From Heloderma charlesbogerti (Eukaryota > Chordata > Lepidosauria > Squamata > Helodermatidae), in contig JANEZZ010000520.1 of the NCBI GenBank assembly GCA_026122225.1, positions 992,001 through 1,056,000 of the forward strand: DNA of 64,000 bases, given 5' to 3'. The first letter of the stretch is position 1. The number at the start of each line of letters is the position of its first letter. This document shows positions 44,807 through 58,420 of this stretch, piece by piece. The notes beneath the pieces are model-generated. The model was given only the letters and a program-made list of their open reading frames with translations, did not search any database and had not been told where the DNA came from. Both the position numbers and the translations under genes were made by a program.

Positions 44807-45107
44807 GTAAGTTGGGCTTATTGCCCTTCCATGGCTCACCCCTCGAAAAAGGTCTCGGTCCTCCAACCACAGGCTTGCCTAATACACAGGCTCACGAGAA
44901 AGGCGCATTCCCACCTCCATATCCCCGACGGCACAACCCACAGTGAGGCAGGGAAACCTTCCCGCTGAGTATGCCAGTGGTCTTCTCCCCGTTTGCGCAA
45001 ACAAGTGGTTCACTTCCCAACCCACACTTCATGTGCTGACTGGCTGCTTTCCTTGCTCCTTTGGCATGGGTACCAATTTTCCATTTCTCTCCCCTTCGGT
45101 TTTTCAG

Positions 45108-45757
45108 CACCACCAACGTCCACCGCTACGGTTCCAGTCCCAAGCTCGACAGGTAGGCAGCTCCATCATAAGGCACAACCGACTTTGCTATGTACCCCGT
45201 TTTCTCTCGGCCCACCATTGCTTTGCCACTGCAACCCTATGGTTCGTCTTTCTTTTCATTTGCAGTCAGCACTGCGACACCAACGCCAGCCCCCAGCAGC
45301 ACACAGAAAACGACGACGACCACATCCCTCTCCACAACGTCGAGAACCAGTGTATCAACAGAGTCGTCTGCGACCAGCACACCCAAGACCACTCCCACCC
45401 CCGTGCCCCCCACGACCACCACCACGATCTCTACCCACTCCATCAGTACACCAGTAACCAAAGTCACCACTACAACCGCCCCCACCACGACCTCCACAGA
45501 ATCCACTACAGTTAGCACACACACCCCAACAGCAATGGCACCCACACACTCCAGCACACACGCCACTTCCACCACCTCCAAGACAACCGTCCCAGTCTCC
45601 TCTAGCCCGGTGACACCACGAAGTCCTGTCAGCACGACCGCTCCTCCGACTACGCCCCCCACCACCACTCTCACGACTACTACCCCTGCCACAACTGAAA
45701 CTACCACTACTCCGGTCACAACCACACCTGCGACCACCACCGTCGTAAGCACCACCG
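45108..45757 (+). CDS. MUC6: MUC6 PTS exon pair P3
   Basis: Exons 45108-45152 and 45266-45757. A-type large donor (GTAAGT). The small-exon acceptor is GGTTTTTCAG rather than GGTTTTGCAG. Private residue change: HTPTAMAPTHSS. First unit of the regular array. Confidence 0.9.
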
Positions 45758-46058
45758 GTAAGTTGGGCTCATCGCCCTTCCACGGCTCGCCCCCTGAAAA
45801 GAATCCCGGTCCTCCAACCACGGGCTTGCCTAAAACACAGGCTCACGAGAAAGGCGCATTCCCACCTCCATATCCCCGACGGCACAACCCACAGTGAGGC
45901 AGGGAAACCTTCCCGCTGAGTATGCCAGTGGTCTTCTCCCCGTTTGCGCAAACAAGTGGTTCACTTCCCAACCCACACTTCATGTGCTGACTGGCTGCTT
46001 TCCTTGCTCCTTTGGCATGGGTACCAATTTTCCATTTCTCTCCCCTTCGGTTTTGCAG

Positions 46059-46708
46059 CACCACCAACGTCCACCGCTACGGTTCCAGTCCCAAGCTCGA
46101 CAGGTAGGCAGCTCCATCGTAAGGCACAACCGACTTTGCTATGTACCCCGTTTTCTCTCGGCCCACCATTGCTTTGCCACTGCAACCCTATGGTTCGTCT
46201 TTCTTTTCATTTGCAGTCAGCACTGCGACACCAACGCCAGCCCCCAGCAGCACACAGAAAACGACGACAACCACATCCCTCTCCACAACGTCGAGAACCA
46301 GTGTATCAACAGAGTCGTCTGCGACCAGCACACCCAAGACCACTCCCACCCCCGTGCCCCCCACGACCACCACCACGATCTCTACCCACTCCATCAGTAC
46401 ACCAGTAACCAAAGTCACCACTACAACCGCCCCCACCACGACCTCCACAGAATCAACTACAGTTAGCACACACACCCCAACAACAATGGTACCCACACAC
46501 TCCAGCACACACACCACTTCCACCACCTCCAAGACAACCGTCCCGGTCTCCTCTAGCCCGGTGACACCACGCAGTCCTGTCAGCACGACCGCTCCTCCCA
46601 CTACACCCCCCACCACCACTCTCACGACTACTACCCCTGCCACAACTGAAACTACCACTACTCCGGTCACAACCACACCTGCGACCACCACCGTCGTAAG
46701 CACCACCG
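46059..46708 (+). CDS. MUC6: MUC6 PTS exon pair P4
   Basis: Exons 46059-46103 and 46217-46708. B-type large donor (GTACGT). Variant TTMVPTHSSTHTTS. The following intron has GCCGACAGTC (46876), shared only with the intron after P18. Confidence 0.9.
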
Positions 46709-47009
46709 GTACGTTGGGCTTATTGCCCTTCCATGGCTCACCCCTCGAAAAAGGTCTCGGTTCTCCAACCACAGCCTTGCCTAATACACAGGCTCACGAG
46801 AAAGGCGCATTCCCACCTCCATATCCCCAACGGCACAACCCACACTGAGGCGGGAAAGCTGTCCCGCTGAGTATGCCGACAGTCTTCTCCCCATTTGCTC
46901 AAGCAAGTGGTTCACTTCTCAACCCACACTTCATGTGCTGACTGGCTGCTTACCTTGCTCCTTTGCATTGTGTACCAATTTTCCATTTCTCTCCCCTTCG
47001 GTTTTGCAG

Positions 47010-47659
47010 CACCACCAACGTCCACCGCTACGGTTCCAGTCCCAAGCTCAACAGGTAGGCAGCTCCATCATAAGGCACAACCGACTTTGCTATGTACCCC
47101 GTTTTCTCTCGGCCCACCATTGCTTTGCCACTGCAACCCTATGGTTCGTCTTTCTTTTCATTTGCAGTCAGCACTGCGACACCAACGCCAGCCCCCAGCA
47201 GCACACAGAAAACGACGACAACCACTTCCCTCTCCACAACGTCGAGAACCAGTGTATCAACAGAGTCGTCTGCGACCAGCACACCCAAGACCACTCCCAC
47301 CCCCGTGCCCCCCACGACCACCACCACGATCTCTACCCACTCCATCAGTACACCAGTAACCAAAGTCACCACTACAACCGCCCCCACCACGACCTCCACA
47401 GAATCCACTACAGTTAGCACACACACCCCAACAACAATGGCACCCACACACTCCAGCACACACGCCACTTCCACCACCTCCAAGACAACCGTCCCAGTCT
47501 CCTCTAGCCCGGTGACACCACGAAGTCCTGTCAGCACGACCGCTCCTCCGACTATGCCCCCCACCACCACTCTCACGACTACTACCCCTGCCACAACTGA
47601 AACTACCACTACTCCGGTCACAACCACACCTGCGACCACCACCGTCGTAAGCACCACCG
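47010..47659 (+). CDS. MUC6: MUC6 PTS exon pair P5
   Basis: Exons 47010-47054 and 47168-47659. A-type donor. Private PPTMPPT (ACG to ATG). The small exon reads AGCTCAACAG instead of AGCTCGACAG. Confidence 0.9.
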
Positions 47660-47960
47660 GTAAGTTGGGCTCATCGCCCTTCCACGGCTCGCCCCCTGAA
47701 AAGAATCCCGGTCCTCCAACCACAGGCTTGCCTAAAACACAGGCTCACGAGAAAGGCGCATTCCCACCTCCATATCCCCGACGGCACAACCCACAGTGAG
47801 GCAGGGAAACCTTCCCGCTGAGTATGCCAGTGGTCTTCTCCCCGTTTGCGCAAACAAGTGGTTCACTTCCCAACCCACACTTCATGTGCTGACTGGCTGC
47901 TTTCCTTGCTCCTTTGGCATGGGTACCAATTTTCCATTTCTCTCCCCTTCGGTTTTGCAG

Positions 47961-48610
47961 CACCACCAACGTCCACTGCTACGGTTCCAGTCCCAAGCTC
48001 GACAGGTAGGCAGCTCCATCGTAAGGCACAACCGACTTTGCTATGTACCCCGTTTTCTCTCGGCCCACCATTGCTTTGCCACTGCAACCCTATGGTTCGT
48101 CTTTCTTTTCATTTGCAGTCAGCACTGCGACACCAACGCCAGCCCCCAGCAGCACACAGAAAACGACGACAACCACATCCCTCTCCACAACGTCGAGAAC
48201 CAGTGTATCAACAGAGTCGTCTGCGACCAGCACACCCAAGACCACTCCCACCCCCGTGCCCCCCACGACCACCACCACGATCTCTACCCACTCCATCAGT
48301 ACACCAGTAACCAAAGTCACCACTACAACCGCCCCCACCACGACCTCCACAGAATCCACTACAGTTAGCACACACACCCCAACAACAATGGTACCCACAC
48401 ACTCCAGCACACACACCACTTCCACCACCTCCAAGACAACCGTCCCGGTCTCCTCTAGCCCGGTGACACCACGAAGTCCTGTCAGCACGACCGCTCCTCC
48501 CACTACACCCCCCACCACCACTCTCACGACTACTACCCCTGCCACAACTGAAACTACCACTACTCCGGTCACAACCACACCTGCGACCACCACCGTCGTA
48601 AGCACCACCG
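47961..48610 (+). CDS. MUC6: MUC6 PTS exon pair P6
   Basis: Exons 47961-48005 and 48119-48610. B-type donor. The large exon agrees with P4 in every protein-level variant I compared, so P6-P7 look like a copy of P4-P5. Confidence 0.9.
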
Positions 48611-48911
48611 GTACGTTGGGCTTATTGCCCTTCCATGGCTCACCCCTCGAAAAAGGTCTCGGTTCTCCAACCACAGCCTTGCCTAATACACAGGCTCACG
48701 AGAAAGGCGCATTCCCACCTCCATATCCCCAACGGCACAACCCACACTGAGGCGGGAAAGCTGTCCCGCTGAGTATGCCAGTGGTCTTCTCCCCGTTTGC
48801 GCAAGCAAGTGGTTCACTTCTCAACCCACACTTCATGTGCTGACTGGCTGCTTTCCTTGCTCCTTTGCATTGTGTACCAATTTTCCATTTCTCTCCCCTT
48901 CGGTTTTGCAG

Positions 48912-49561
48912 CACCACCAACGTCCACCGCTACGGTTCCAGTCCCAAGCTCGACAGGTAGGCAGCTCCATCGTAAGGCACAACCGACTTTGCTATGTACC
49001 CCGTTTTCTCTCGGCCCACCATTGCTTTGCCACTGCAACCCTATGGTTCGTCTTTCTTTTCATTTGCAGTCAGCACTGCGACACCAACGCCAGCCCCCAG
49101 CAGCACACAGAAAACGACGACAACCACTTCCCTCTCCACAACGTCGAGAACCAGTGTATCAACAGAGTCGTCTGCGACCAGCACACCCAAGACCACTCCC
49201 ACCCCCGTGCCCCCCACGACCACCACCACGATCTCTACCCACTCCATCAGTACACCAGTAACCAAAGTCACCACTACAACCGCCCCCACCACGACCTCCA
49301 CAGAATCCACTACAGTTAGCACACACACCCCAACAACAATGGCACCCACACACTCCAGCACACACGCCACTTCCACCACCTCCAAGACAACCGTCCCAGT
49401 CTCCTCTAGCCCGGTGACACCACGAAGTCCTGTCAGCACGACCGCTCCTCCGACTACGCCCCCCACCACCACTCTCACGACTACTACCCCTGCCACAACT
49501 GAAACTACCACTACTCCGGTCACAACCACACCTGCGACCACCACCGTCGTAAGCACCACTG
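48912..49561 (+). CDS. MUC6: MUC6 PTS exon pair P7
   Basis: Exons 48912-48956 and 49070-49561. A-type donor, preceded by ACTG. Matches P5 except that it keeps PPTTPPT. Confidence 0.9.
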
Positions 49562-49862
49562 GTAAGTTGGGCTCATCGCCCTTCCACGGCTCGCCCCCTG
49601 AAAAGAATCCCGGTCCTCCAACCACAGGCTTGCCTAAAACACAGGCTCACGAGAAAGGCGCATTCCCACCTCCATATCCCCGACGGCACAACCCACAGTG
49701 AGGCAGGGAAACCTTCCCGCTGAGTATGCCAGTGGTCTTCTCCCCGTTTGCGCAAACAAGTGGTTCACTTCCCAACCCACACTTCATGTGCTGACTGGCT
49801 GCTTTCCTTGCTCCTTTGGCATGGGTACCAATTTTCCATTTCTCTCCCCTTCGGTTTTGCAG

Positions 49863-50512
49863 CACCACCAACGTCCACCGCTACGGTTCCAGTCCCAAGC
49901 TCGACAGGTAGGCAGCTCCATCGTAAGGCACAACCGACTTTGCTATGTACCCCGTTTTCTCTCGGCCCACCATTGCTTTGCCACTGCAACCCTATGGTTC
50001 GTCTTTCTTTTCATTTGCAGTCAGCACTGCGACACCAACGCCAGCCCCCAGCAGCACACAGAAAACGACGACAACCACATCCCTCTCCACAACGTCGAGA
50101 ACCAGTGTATCAACAGAGTCGTCTGCGACCAGCACACCCAAGACCACTCCCACCCCCGTGCCCCCCACGACCACCACCACGATCTCTACCCACTCCATCA
50201 GTACACCAGTAACCAAAGTCACCACTACAACCGCCCCCACCACGACCTCCACAGAATCCACTACAGTTAGCACACACACCCCAACAACAATGGCACCCAC
50301 ACACTCCAGCACACACGCCACTTCCACCACCTCCAAGACAACCGTCCCAGTCTCCTCTAGCCCGGTGACACCACGAAGTCCTGTCAGCACGACCGCTCCT
50401 CCGACTACGCCCCCCACCACCACTCTCACGACTACTACCCCTGCCACAACTGAAACTACCACTACTCCGGTCACAACCACACCTGCGACCACCACCGTCG
50501 TAAGCACCACCG
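49863..50512 (+). CDS. MUC6: MUC6 PTS exon pair P8
   Basis: Exons 49863-49907 and 50021-50512. A-type donor. The following intron carries GAGAAAGGTGCATT, shared with P12 and P16. Confidence 0.9.
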
Positions 50513-50813
50513 GTAAGTTGGGCTCATCGCCCTTCCACGGCTCGCCCCCTGAAAAGAATCCCGGTCCTCCAACCACGGGCTTGCCTAAAACACAGGCTCA
50601 CGAGAAAGGTGCATTCCCACCTCCATATCCCCGACGGCACAACCCACAGTGAGGCAGGGAAACCTTCCCGCTGAGTATGCCAGTGGTCTTCTCCCCGTTT
50701 GCGCAAACAAGTGGTTCACTTCCCAACCCACACTTCATGTGCTGACTGGCTGCTTTCCTTGCTCCTTTGGCATGGGTACCAATTTTCCATTTCTCTCCCC
50801 TTCGGTTTTGCAG

Positions 50814-51463
50814 CACCACCAACGTCCACCGCTACGGTTCCAGTCCCAAGCTCGACAGGTAGGCAGCTCCATCGTAAGGCACAACCGACTTTGCTATGTA
50901 CCCCGTTTTCTCTCGGCCCACCATTGCTTTGCCACTGCAACCCTATGGTTCGTCTTTCTTTTCATTTGCAGTCAGCACTGCGACACCAACGCCAGCCCCC
51001 AGCAGCACACAGAAAACGACGACAACCACATCCCTCTCCACAACGTCGAGAACCAGTGTATCAACAGAGTCGTCTGCGACCAGCACACCCAAGACCACTC
51101 CCACCCCCGTGCCGCCCACAACCACCACCACGATCTCTACCCACTCCATCAGTACACCAGTAACCAAAGTCACCACTACAACCGCCCCCACCACGACCTC
51201 CACAGAATCCACTACAGTTAGCACACACACCCCAACAACAATGGCACCCACACACTCCAGCACACACGCCACTTCCACCACCTCCAAGACAACCGTCCCA
51301 GTCTCCTCTAGCCCGGTGACACCACGAAGTCCTGTCAGCACGACCGCTCCTCCGACTACGCCCCCCACCACCACTCTCACGACTACTACCCCTGCCACAA
51401 CTGAAACTACCACTACTCCGGTCACAACCACACCTGCGACCACCACCGTCATAAGCACCACTG
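50814..51463 (+). CDS. MUC6: MUC6 PTS exon pair P9
   Basis: Exons 50814-50858 and 50972-51463. A-type donor. Private changes: VISTTG for VVSTTG, and synonymous GTGCCGCCCACAACC. Confidence 0.9.
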
Positions 51464-51764
51464 GTAAGTTGGGCTCATCGCCCTTCCACGGCTCGCCCCC
51501 TGAAAAGAATCCCGGTCCTCCAACCACGGGCTTGCCTAAAACACAGGCTCACGAGAAAGGCGCATTCCCACCTCCATATCCCCGACGGCACAACCCACAG
51601 TGAGGCAGGGAAACCTTCCCGCTGAGTATGCCAGTGGTCTTCTCCCCGTTTGCGCAAACAAGTGGTTCACTTCCCAACCCACACTTCATGTGCTGACTGG
51701 CTGCTTTCCTTGCTCCTTTGGCATGGGTACCAATTTTCCATTTCTCTCCCCTTCGGTTTTGCAG

Positions 51765-52414
51765 CACCACCAACGTCCACTGCTACGGTTCCAGTCCCAA
51801 GCTCGACAGGTAGGCAGCTCCATCGTAAGGCACAACCGACTTTGCTATGTACCCCGTTTTCTCTCGGCCCACCATTGCTTTGCCACTGCCACCCTATGGT
51901 TCGTCTTTCTTTTCATTTGCAGTCAGCACTGCGACACCAACGCCAGCCCCCAGCAGCACACAGAAAACGACGACAACCACTTCCCTCTCCACAACGTCGA
52001 GAACCAGTGTATCAACAGAGTCGTCTGCGACCAGCACACCCAAGACCACTCCCACCCCCGTGCCCCCCACGACCACCACCACGATCTCTACCCACTCCAT
52101 CAGTACACCAGTAACCAAAGTCACCACTACAACCGCCCCCACCACGACCTCCACAGAATCCACTACAGTTAGCACACACACCCCAACAACAATGGCACCC
52201 ACACACTCCAGCACACACGCCACTTCCACCACCTCCAAGACAACCGTCCCAGTCTCCTCTAGCCCGGTGACACCACGAAGTCCTGTCAGCACGACCGCTC
52301 CTCCGACTACGCCCGCCACCACCACTCTCATGACTACTACCCCTGCCACAACTGAAACTACCACTACTCCGGTCACAACCACACCTGCGACCACCACCGT
52401 CGTAAGCACCACCG
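51765..52414 (+). CDS. MUC6: MUC6 PTS exon pair P10
   Basis: Exons 51765-51809 and 51923-52414. A-type donor. Variant PPTTPATTTLMTTT, shared only with P14; also CCACTGCCACCCTATGG before the acceptor, as in P14. Confidence 0.9.
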
Positions 52415-52715
52415 GTAAGTTGGGCTCATCGCCCTTCCACGGCTCGCCCCCTGAAAAGAATCCCGGTCCTCCAACCACGGGCTTGCCTAAAACACAGGCT
52501 CACGAGAAAGGCGCATTCCCACCTCCATATCCCCAACGGCACAACCCACAGTGAGGCAGGGAAACCTTCCCGCTGAGTATGCCAGTGGTCTTCTCCCCGT
52601 TTGCGCAAACAAGTGGTTCACTTCCCAACCCACACTTCATGTGCTGACTGGCTGCTTTCCTTGCTCCTTTGGCATGGGTACCAATTTTCCATTTCTCTCC
52701 CCTTCGGTTTTGCAG

Positions 52716-53365
52716 CACCACCAACGTCCACCGCTACGGTTCCAGTCCCAAGCTCGACAGGTAGGCAGCTCCATCGTAAGGCACAACCGACTTTGCTACG
52801 TACCCCGTTTCCTCTCGTCCCACCATTCCTTTGCCACTGCAACCCTATGGTTTGTCTTTCTTTGCATTTGCAGTCAGCACTGCGACACCAACGCCAGCCC
52901 CCAGCAGCACACGGAAAACGACAACAACCACATCCCTCTCCACAACGTCGAGAACCAGTGTATCAACAGAGTCGTCTGCGACCAGCACGCCCAAGACTAC
53001 TCCCACCCCCATGCCCCCCACGACCACCATCACGATCTCTACCCACTCCATCAGTACACCAGTAACCAAAGTCACCACTACAACCGCCCCCACCACGACC
53101 TCCACGGAATCCACTACAGTTAGCACACACACCCCAACAACAATGGTACCCACACACTCCAGCACACACACCACTTCCACCACCTCCAAGACAACCGTCC
53201 CGGTCTCCTCTAGCCCGGTGACACCACGAAGTCCTGTCAGCACGACCGCTCCTCCCACTACACCCCCCACCACCACTCTCACGACTACTACCCCTGCCAC
53301 AACTGAAACTACCACTACTCCGGTCACAACCACACCTGCGACCACCACCGCCGTAAGCACCACCG
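52716..53365 (+). CDS. MUC6: MUC6 PTS exon pair P11
   Basis: Exons 52716-52760 and 52874-53365. B-type donor. Variants PTPMPPTTTITI and TTAVSTTG, shared only with P15. The acceptor context is TTTCTTTGCATTTGCAG. Confidence 0.9.
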
Positions 53366-53666
53366 GTACGTTGGGCTTATTGCCCTTCCATGGCTCACCC
53401 CTCGAAAAAGGTCTCGGTTCTCCAACCACAGCCTTGCCTAAAACACAGGCTCACCAGAAAGGCGCATTCCCACCTCCATATCCCCAACGGCACAACCCAC
53501 ACTGAGGCGGGAAAGCTGTCCCGCTGAGTATGCCAGTGGTCTTCTCCCCGTTTGCGCAAACAAGTGGTTCACTTCCCAACCCACACTTCATGTGCTGACT
53601 GGCTGCTTTCCTTGCTCCTTTGCATTGTGTACCAATTTTCCATTTCTCTCCCCTTCGGTTTTGCAG

Positions 53667-54316
53667 CACCACCAACGTCCACCGCTACGGTTCCAGTCCC
53701 AAGCTCGACAGGTAGGCAGCTCCATCGTAAGGCACAACCGACTTTGCTATGTACCCCGTTTTCTCTCGGCCCACCATTGCTTTGCCACTGCAACCCTATG
53801 GTTCGTCTTTCTTTTCATTTGCAGTCAGCACTGCGACACCAACGCCAGCCCCCAGCAGCACACAGAAAACGACGACAACCACATCCCTCTCCACAACGTC
53901 GAGAACCAGTGTATCAACAGAGTCGTCTGCGACCAGCACACCCAAGACCACTCCCACCCCCGTGCCCCCCACGACCACCACCACGATCTCTACCCACTCC
54001 ATCAGTACACCAGTAACCAAAGTCACCACTACAACCGCCCCCACCACGACCTCCACAGAATCCACTACAGTTAGCACACACACCCCAACAACAATGGCAC
54101 CCACACACTCCAGCACACACGCCACTTCCACCACCTCCAAGACAACCGTCCCAGTCTCCTCTAGCCCGGTGACACCACGAAGTCCTGTCAGCACGACCGC
54201 TCCTCCGACTACGCCCCCCACCACCACTCTCACGACTACTACCCCTGCCACAACTGAAACTACCACTACTCCGGTCACAACCACACCTGCGACCACCACC
54301 GTCGTAAGCACCACCG
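53667..54316 (+). CDS. MUC6: MUC6 PTS exon pair P12
   Basis: Exons 53667-53711 and 53825-54316. A-type donor. Protein identical to P16 in the comparison I made, with the same GGTGCATTC intron variant. Confidence 0.9.
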
Positions 54317-54617
54317 GTAAGTTGGGCTCATCGCCCTTCCACGGCTCGCCCCCTGAAAAGAATCCCGGTCCTCCAACCACGGGCTTGCCTAAAACACAGG
54401 CTCACGAGAAAGGTGCATTCCCACCTCCATATCCCCGACGGCACAACCCACAGTGAGGCAGGGAAACCTTCCCGCTGAGTATGCCAGTGGTCTTCTCCCC
54501 GTTTGCGCAAACAAGTGGTTCACTTCCCAACCCACACTTCATGTGCTGACTGGCTGCTTTCCTTGCTCCTTTGGCATGGGTACCAATTTTCCATTTCTCT
54601 CCCCTTCGGTTTTGCAG

Positions 54618-55266
54618 CACCACCAACGTCCACTGCTACGGTTCCAGTCCCAAGCTCGACAGGTAGGCAGCTCCATCGTAAGGCACAACCGACTTTGCTA
54701 TGTACCCCGTTTTCTCTCGGCCCACCATTGCTTTGCCACTGCAACCCTATGGTTCGTCTTTCTTTTCATTTGCAGTCAGCACTGCGACACCAACGCCAGC
54801 CCCCAGCAGCACACAGAAAACGACGACAACCACATCCCTCTCCACAACGTCGAGAACCAGTGTATCAACAGAGTCGTCTGCGACCAGCACACCCAAGACC
54901 ACTCCCACCCCCGTGCCCCCACGACCACCACCACGATCTCTACCCACTCCATCAGTACACCAGTAACCAAAGTCACCACTACAACCGCCCCCACCACGAC
55001 CTCCACAGAATCCACTACAGTTAGCACACACACCCCAACAACAATGGCACCCACACACTCCAGCACACACGCCACTTCCACCACCTCCAAGACAACCGTC
55101 CCAGTCTCCTCTAGCCCGGTGACACCACGAAGTCCTGTCAGCACGACCGCTCCTCCGACTACGCCCCCCACCACCACTCTCACGACTACTACCCCTGCCA
55201 CAACTGAAACTACCACTACTCCGGTCACAACCACACCTGCGACCACCACCGTCGTAAGCACCACCG
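54618..55266 (+). CDS. MUC6: MUC6 PTS exon pair P13, frameshifted
   Basis: Exons 54618-54662 and 54776-55266. The large exon is 491 nt: a C run of six in all sister units is five here (54914-54919), shifting the frame so that it reads PPRPPPRSLPTPSVHQ and stops at 54964-54966. Because the exon is phase 1-1, skipping it would restore the frame. It may be a sequencing or assembly error in a homopolymer, or a real allele. Confidence 0.85.
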
Positions 55267-55567
55267 GTAAGTTGGGCTCATCGCCCTTCCACGGCTCGCC
55301 CCCTGAAAAGAATCCCGGTCCTCCAACCACGGGCTTGCCTAAAACACAGGCTCACGAGAAAGGCGCATTCCCACCTCCATATCCCCGACGGCACAACCCA
55401 CAGTGAGGCAGGGAAACCTTCCCGCTGAGTATGCCAGTGGTCTTCTCCCCGTTTGCGCAAACAAGTGGTTCACTTCCCAACCCACACTTCATGTGCTGAC
55501 TGGCTGCTTTCCTTGCTCCTTTGGCATGGGTACCAATTTTCCATTTCTCTCCCCTTCGGTTTTGCAG

Positions 55568-56217
55568 CACCACCAACGTCCACTGCTACGGTTCCAGTCC
55601 CAAGCTCGACAGGTAGGCAGCTCCATCGTAAGGCACAACCGACTTTGCTATGTACCCCGTTTTCTCTCGGCCCACCATTGCTTTGCCACTGCCACCCTAT
55701 GGTTCGTCTTTCTTTTCATTTGCAGTCAGCACTGCGACACCAACGCCAGCCCCCAGCAGCACACAGAAAACGACGACAACCACTTCCCTCTCCACAACGT
55801 CGAGAACCAGTGTATCAACAGAGTCGTCTGCGACCAGCACACCCAAGACCACTCCCACCCCCGTGCCCCCCACGACCACCACCACGATCTCTACCCACTC
55901 CATCAGTACACCAGTAACCAAAGTCACCACTACAACCGCCCCCACCACGACCTCCACAGAATCCACTACAGTTAGCACACACACCCCAACAACAATGGCA
56001 CCCACACACTCCAGCACACACGCCACTTCCACCACCTCCAAGACAACCGTCCCAGTCTCCTCTAGCCCGGTGACACCACGAAGTCCTGTCAGCACGACCG
56101 CTCCTCCGACTACGCCCGCCACCACCACTCTCATGACTACTACCCCTGCCACAACTGAAACTACCACTACTCCGGTCACAACCACACCTGCGACCACCAC
56201 CGTCGTAAGCACCACCG
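55568..56217 (+). CDS. MUC6: MUC6 PTS exon pair P14
   Basis: Exons 55568-55612 and 55726-56217. A-type donor. Shares TPATTTLMTTT with P10. It differs from P10 in the intron (GAAAAGAAACCCGG against GAAAAGAATCCCGG). Confidence 0.9.
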
Positions 56218-56518
56218 GTAAGTTGGGCTCATCGCCCTTCCACGGCTCGCCCCCTGAAAAGAAACCCGGTCCTCCAACCACGGGCTTGCCTAAAACACAG
56301 GCTCACGAGAAAGGCGCATTCCCACCTCCATATCCCCAACGGCACAACCCACAGTGAGGCAGGGAAACCTTCCCGCTGAGTATGCCAGTGGTCTTCTCCC
56401 CGTTTGCGCAAACAAGTGGTTCACTTCCCAACCCACACTTCATGTGCTGACTGGCTGCTTTCCTTGCTCCTTTGGCATGGGTACCAATTTTCCATTTCTC
56501 TCCCCTTCGGTTTTGCAG

Positions 56519-57168
56519 CACCACCAACGTCCACCGCTACGGTTCCAGTCCCAAGCTCGACAGGTAGGCAGCTCCATCGTAAGGCACAACCGACTTTGCT
56601 ACGTACCCCGTTTCCTCTCGTCCCACCATTCCTTTGCCACTGCAACCCTATGGTTTGTCTTTCTTTGCATTTGCAGTCAGCACTGCGACACCAACGCCAG
56701 CCCCCAGCAGCACACGGAAAACGACAACAACCACATCCCTCTCCACAACGTCGAGAACCAGTGTATCAACAGAGTCGTCTGCGACCAGCACGCCCAAGAC
56801 TACTCCCACCCCCATGCCCCCCACGACCACCATCACGATCTCTACCCACTCCATCAGTACACCAGTAACCAAAGTCACCACTACAACCGCCCCCACCACG
56901 ACCTCCACGGAATCCACTACAGTTAGCACACACACCCCAACAACAATGGTACCCACACACTCCAGCACACACACCACTTCCACCACCTCCAAGACAACCG
57001 TCCCGGTCTCCTCTAGCCCGGTGACACCACGAAGTCCTGTCAGCACGACCGCTCCTCCCACTACACCCCCCACCACCACTCTCACGACTACTACCCCTGC
57101 CACAACTGAAACTACCACTACTCCGGTCACAACCACACCTGCGACCACCACCGCCGTAAGCACCACCG
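56519..57168 (+). CDS. MUC6: MUC6 PTS exon pair P15
   Basis: Exons 56519-56563 and 56677-57168. B-type donor. Same private variants as P11 (PMPPTTTITI, TTAVSTTG). Confidence 0.9.
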
Positions 57169-57469
57169 GTACGTTGGGCTTATTGCCCTTCCATGGCTCA
57201 CCCCTCGAAAAAGGTCTCGGTTCTCCAACCACAGCCTTGCCTAAAACACAGGCTCACCAGAAAGGCGCATTCCCACCTCCATATCCCCAACGGCACAACC
57301 CACACTGAGGCGGGAAAGCTGTCCCGCTGAGTATGCCAGTGGTCTTCTCCCCGTTTGCGCAAACAAGTGGTTCACTTCCCAACCCACACTTCATGTGCTG
57401 ACTGGCTGCTTTCCTTGCTCCTTTGCATTGTGTACCAATTTTCCATTTCTCTCCCCTTCGGTTTTGCAG

Positions 57470-58119
57470 CACCACCAACGTCCACCGCTACGGTTCCAGT
57501 CCCAAGCTCGACAGGTAGGCAGCTCCATCGTAAGGCACAACCGACTTTGCTATGTACCCCGTTTTCTCTCGGCCCACCATTGCTTTGCCACTGCAACCCT
57601 ATGGTTCGTCTTTCTTTTCATTTGCAGTCAGCACTGCGACACCAACGCCAGCCCCCAGCAGCACACAGAAAACGACGACAACCACATCCCTCTCCACAAC
57701 GTCGAGAACCAGTGTATCAACAGAGTCGTCTGCGACCAGCACACCCAAGACCACTCCCACCCCCGTGCCCCCCACGACCACCACCACGATCTCTACCCAC
57801 TCCATCAGTACACCAGTAACCAAAGTCACCACTACAACCGCCCCCACCACGACCTCCACAGAATCCACTACAGTTAGCACACACACCCCAACAACAATGG
57901 CACCCACACACTCCAGCACACACGCCACTTCCACCACCTCCAAGACAACCGTCCCAGTCTCCTCTAGCCCGGTGACACCACGAAGTCCTGTCAGCACGAC
58001 CGCTCCTCCGACTACGCCCCCCACCACCACTCTCACGACTACTACCCCTGCCACAACTGAAACTACCACTACTCCGGTCACAACCACACCTGCGACCACC
58101 ACCGTCGTAAGCACCACCG
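57470..58119 (+). CDS. MUC6: MUC6 PTS exon pair P16
   Basis: Exons 57470-57514 and 57628-58119. A-type donor. Matches P12, including the CATTGTGTACC variant before the small exon. Confidence 0.9.
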
Positions 58120-58420
58120 GTAAGTTGGGCTCATCGCCCTTCCACGGCTCGCCCCCTGAAAAGAATCCCGGTCCTCCAACCACGGGCTTGCCTAAAACAC
58201 AGGCTCACGAGAAAGGTGCATTCCCACCTCCATATCCCCGACGGCACAACCCACAGTGAGGCAGGGAAACCTTCCCGCTGAGTATGCCAGTGGTCTTCTC
58301 CCCGTTTGCGCAAACAAGTGGTTCACTTCCCAACCCACACTTCATGTGCTGACTGGCTGCTTTCCTTGCTCCTTTGGCATGGGTACCAATTTTCCATTTC
58401 TCTCCCCTTCGGTTTTGCAG

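Noticed and set aside
45237..45821. Antisense 194-codon open frames (Val/Gly-rich) over every large PTS exon
   Set aside because: They are the reverse reading of ACC/ACA/ACT threonine codons (GGT/TGT/AGT give Gly/Cys/Ser, shifted frames give Val), recur with the array, and have no splice or family support.
45190..45897. Each 235-codon plus-strand frame as a separate small gene
   Set aside because: The ATG lies in the intron before the large exon and the stop in the following intron; no signal peptide or promoter is evident, and strong splice sites delimit a phase 1-1 exon within it.
45894..46466. 190-codon plus-strand frames (MRQGNLPAEY...) in every unit
   Set aside because: They start in one intron and run through the small exon, the next intron and part of the large exon in another frame. 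They repeat only because 951 is a multiple of 3. The long 317-codon version at 54453 arises from the P13 frameshift.
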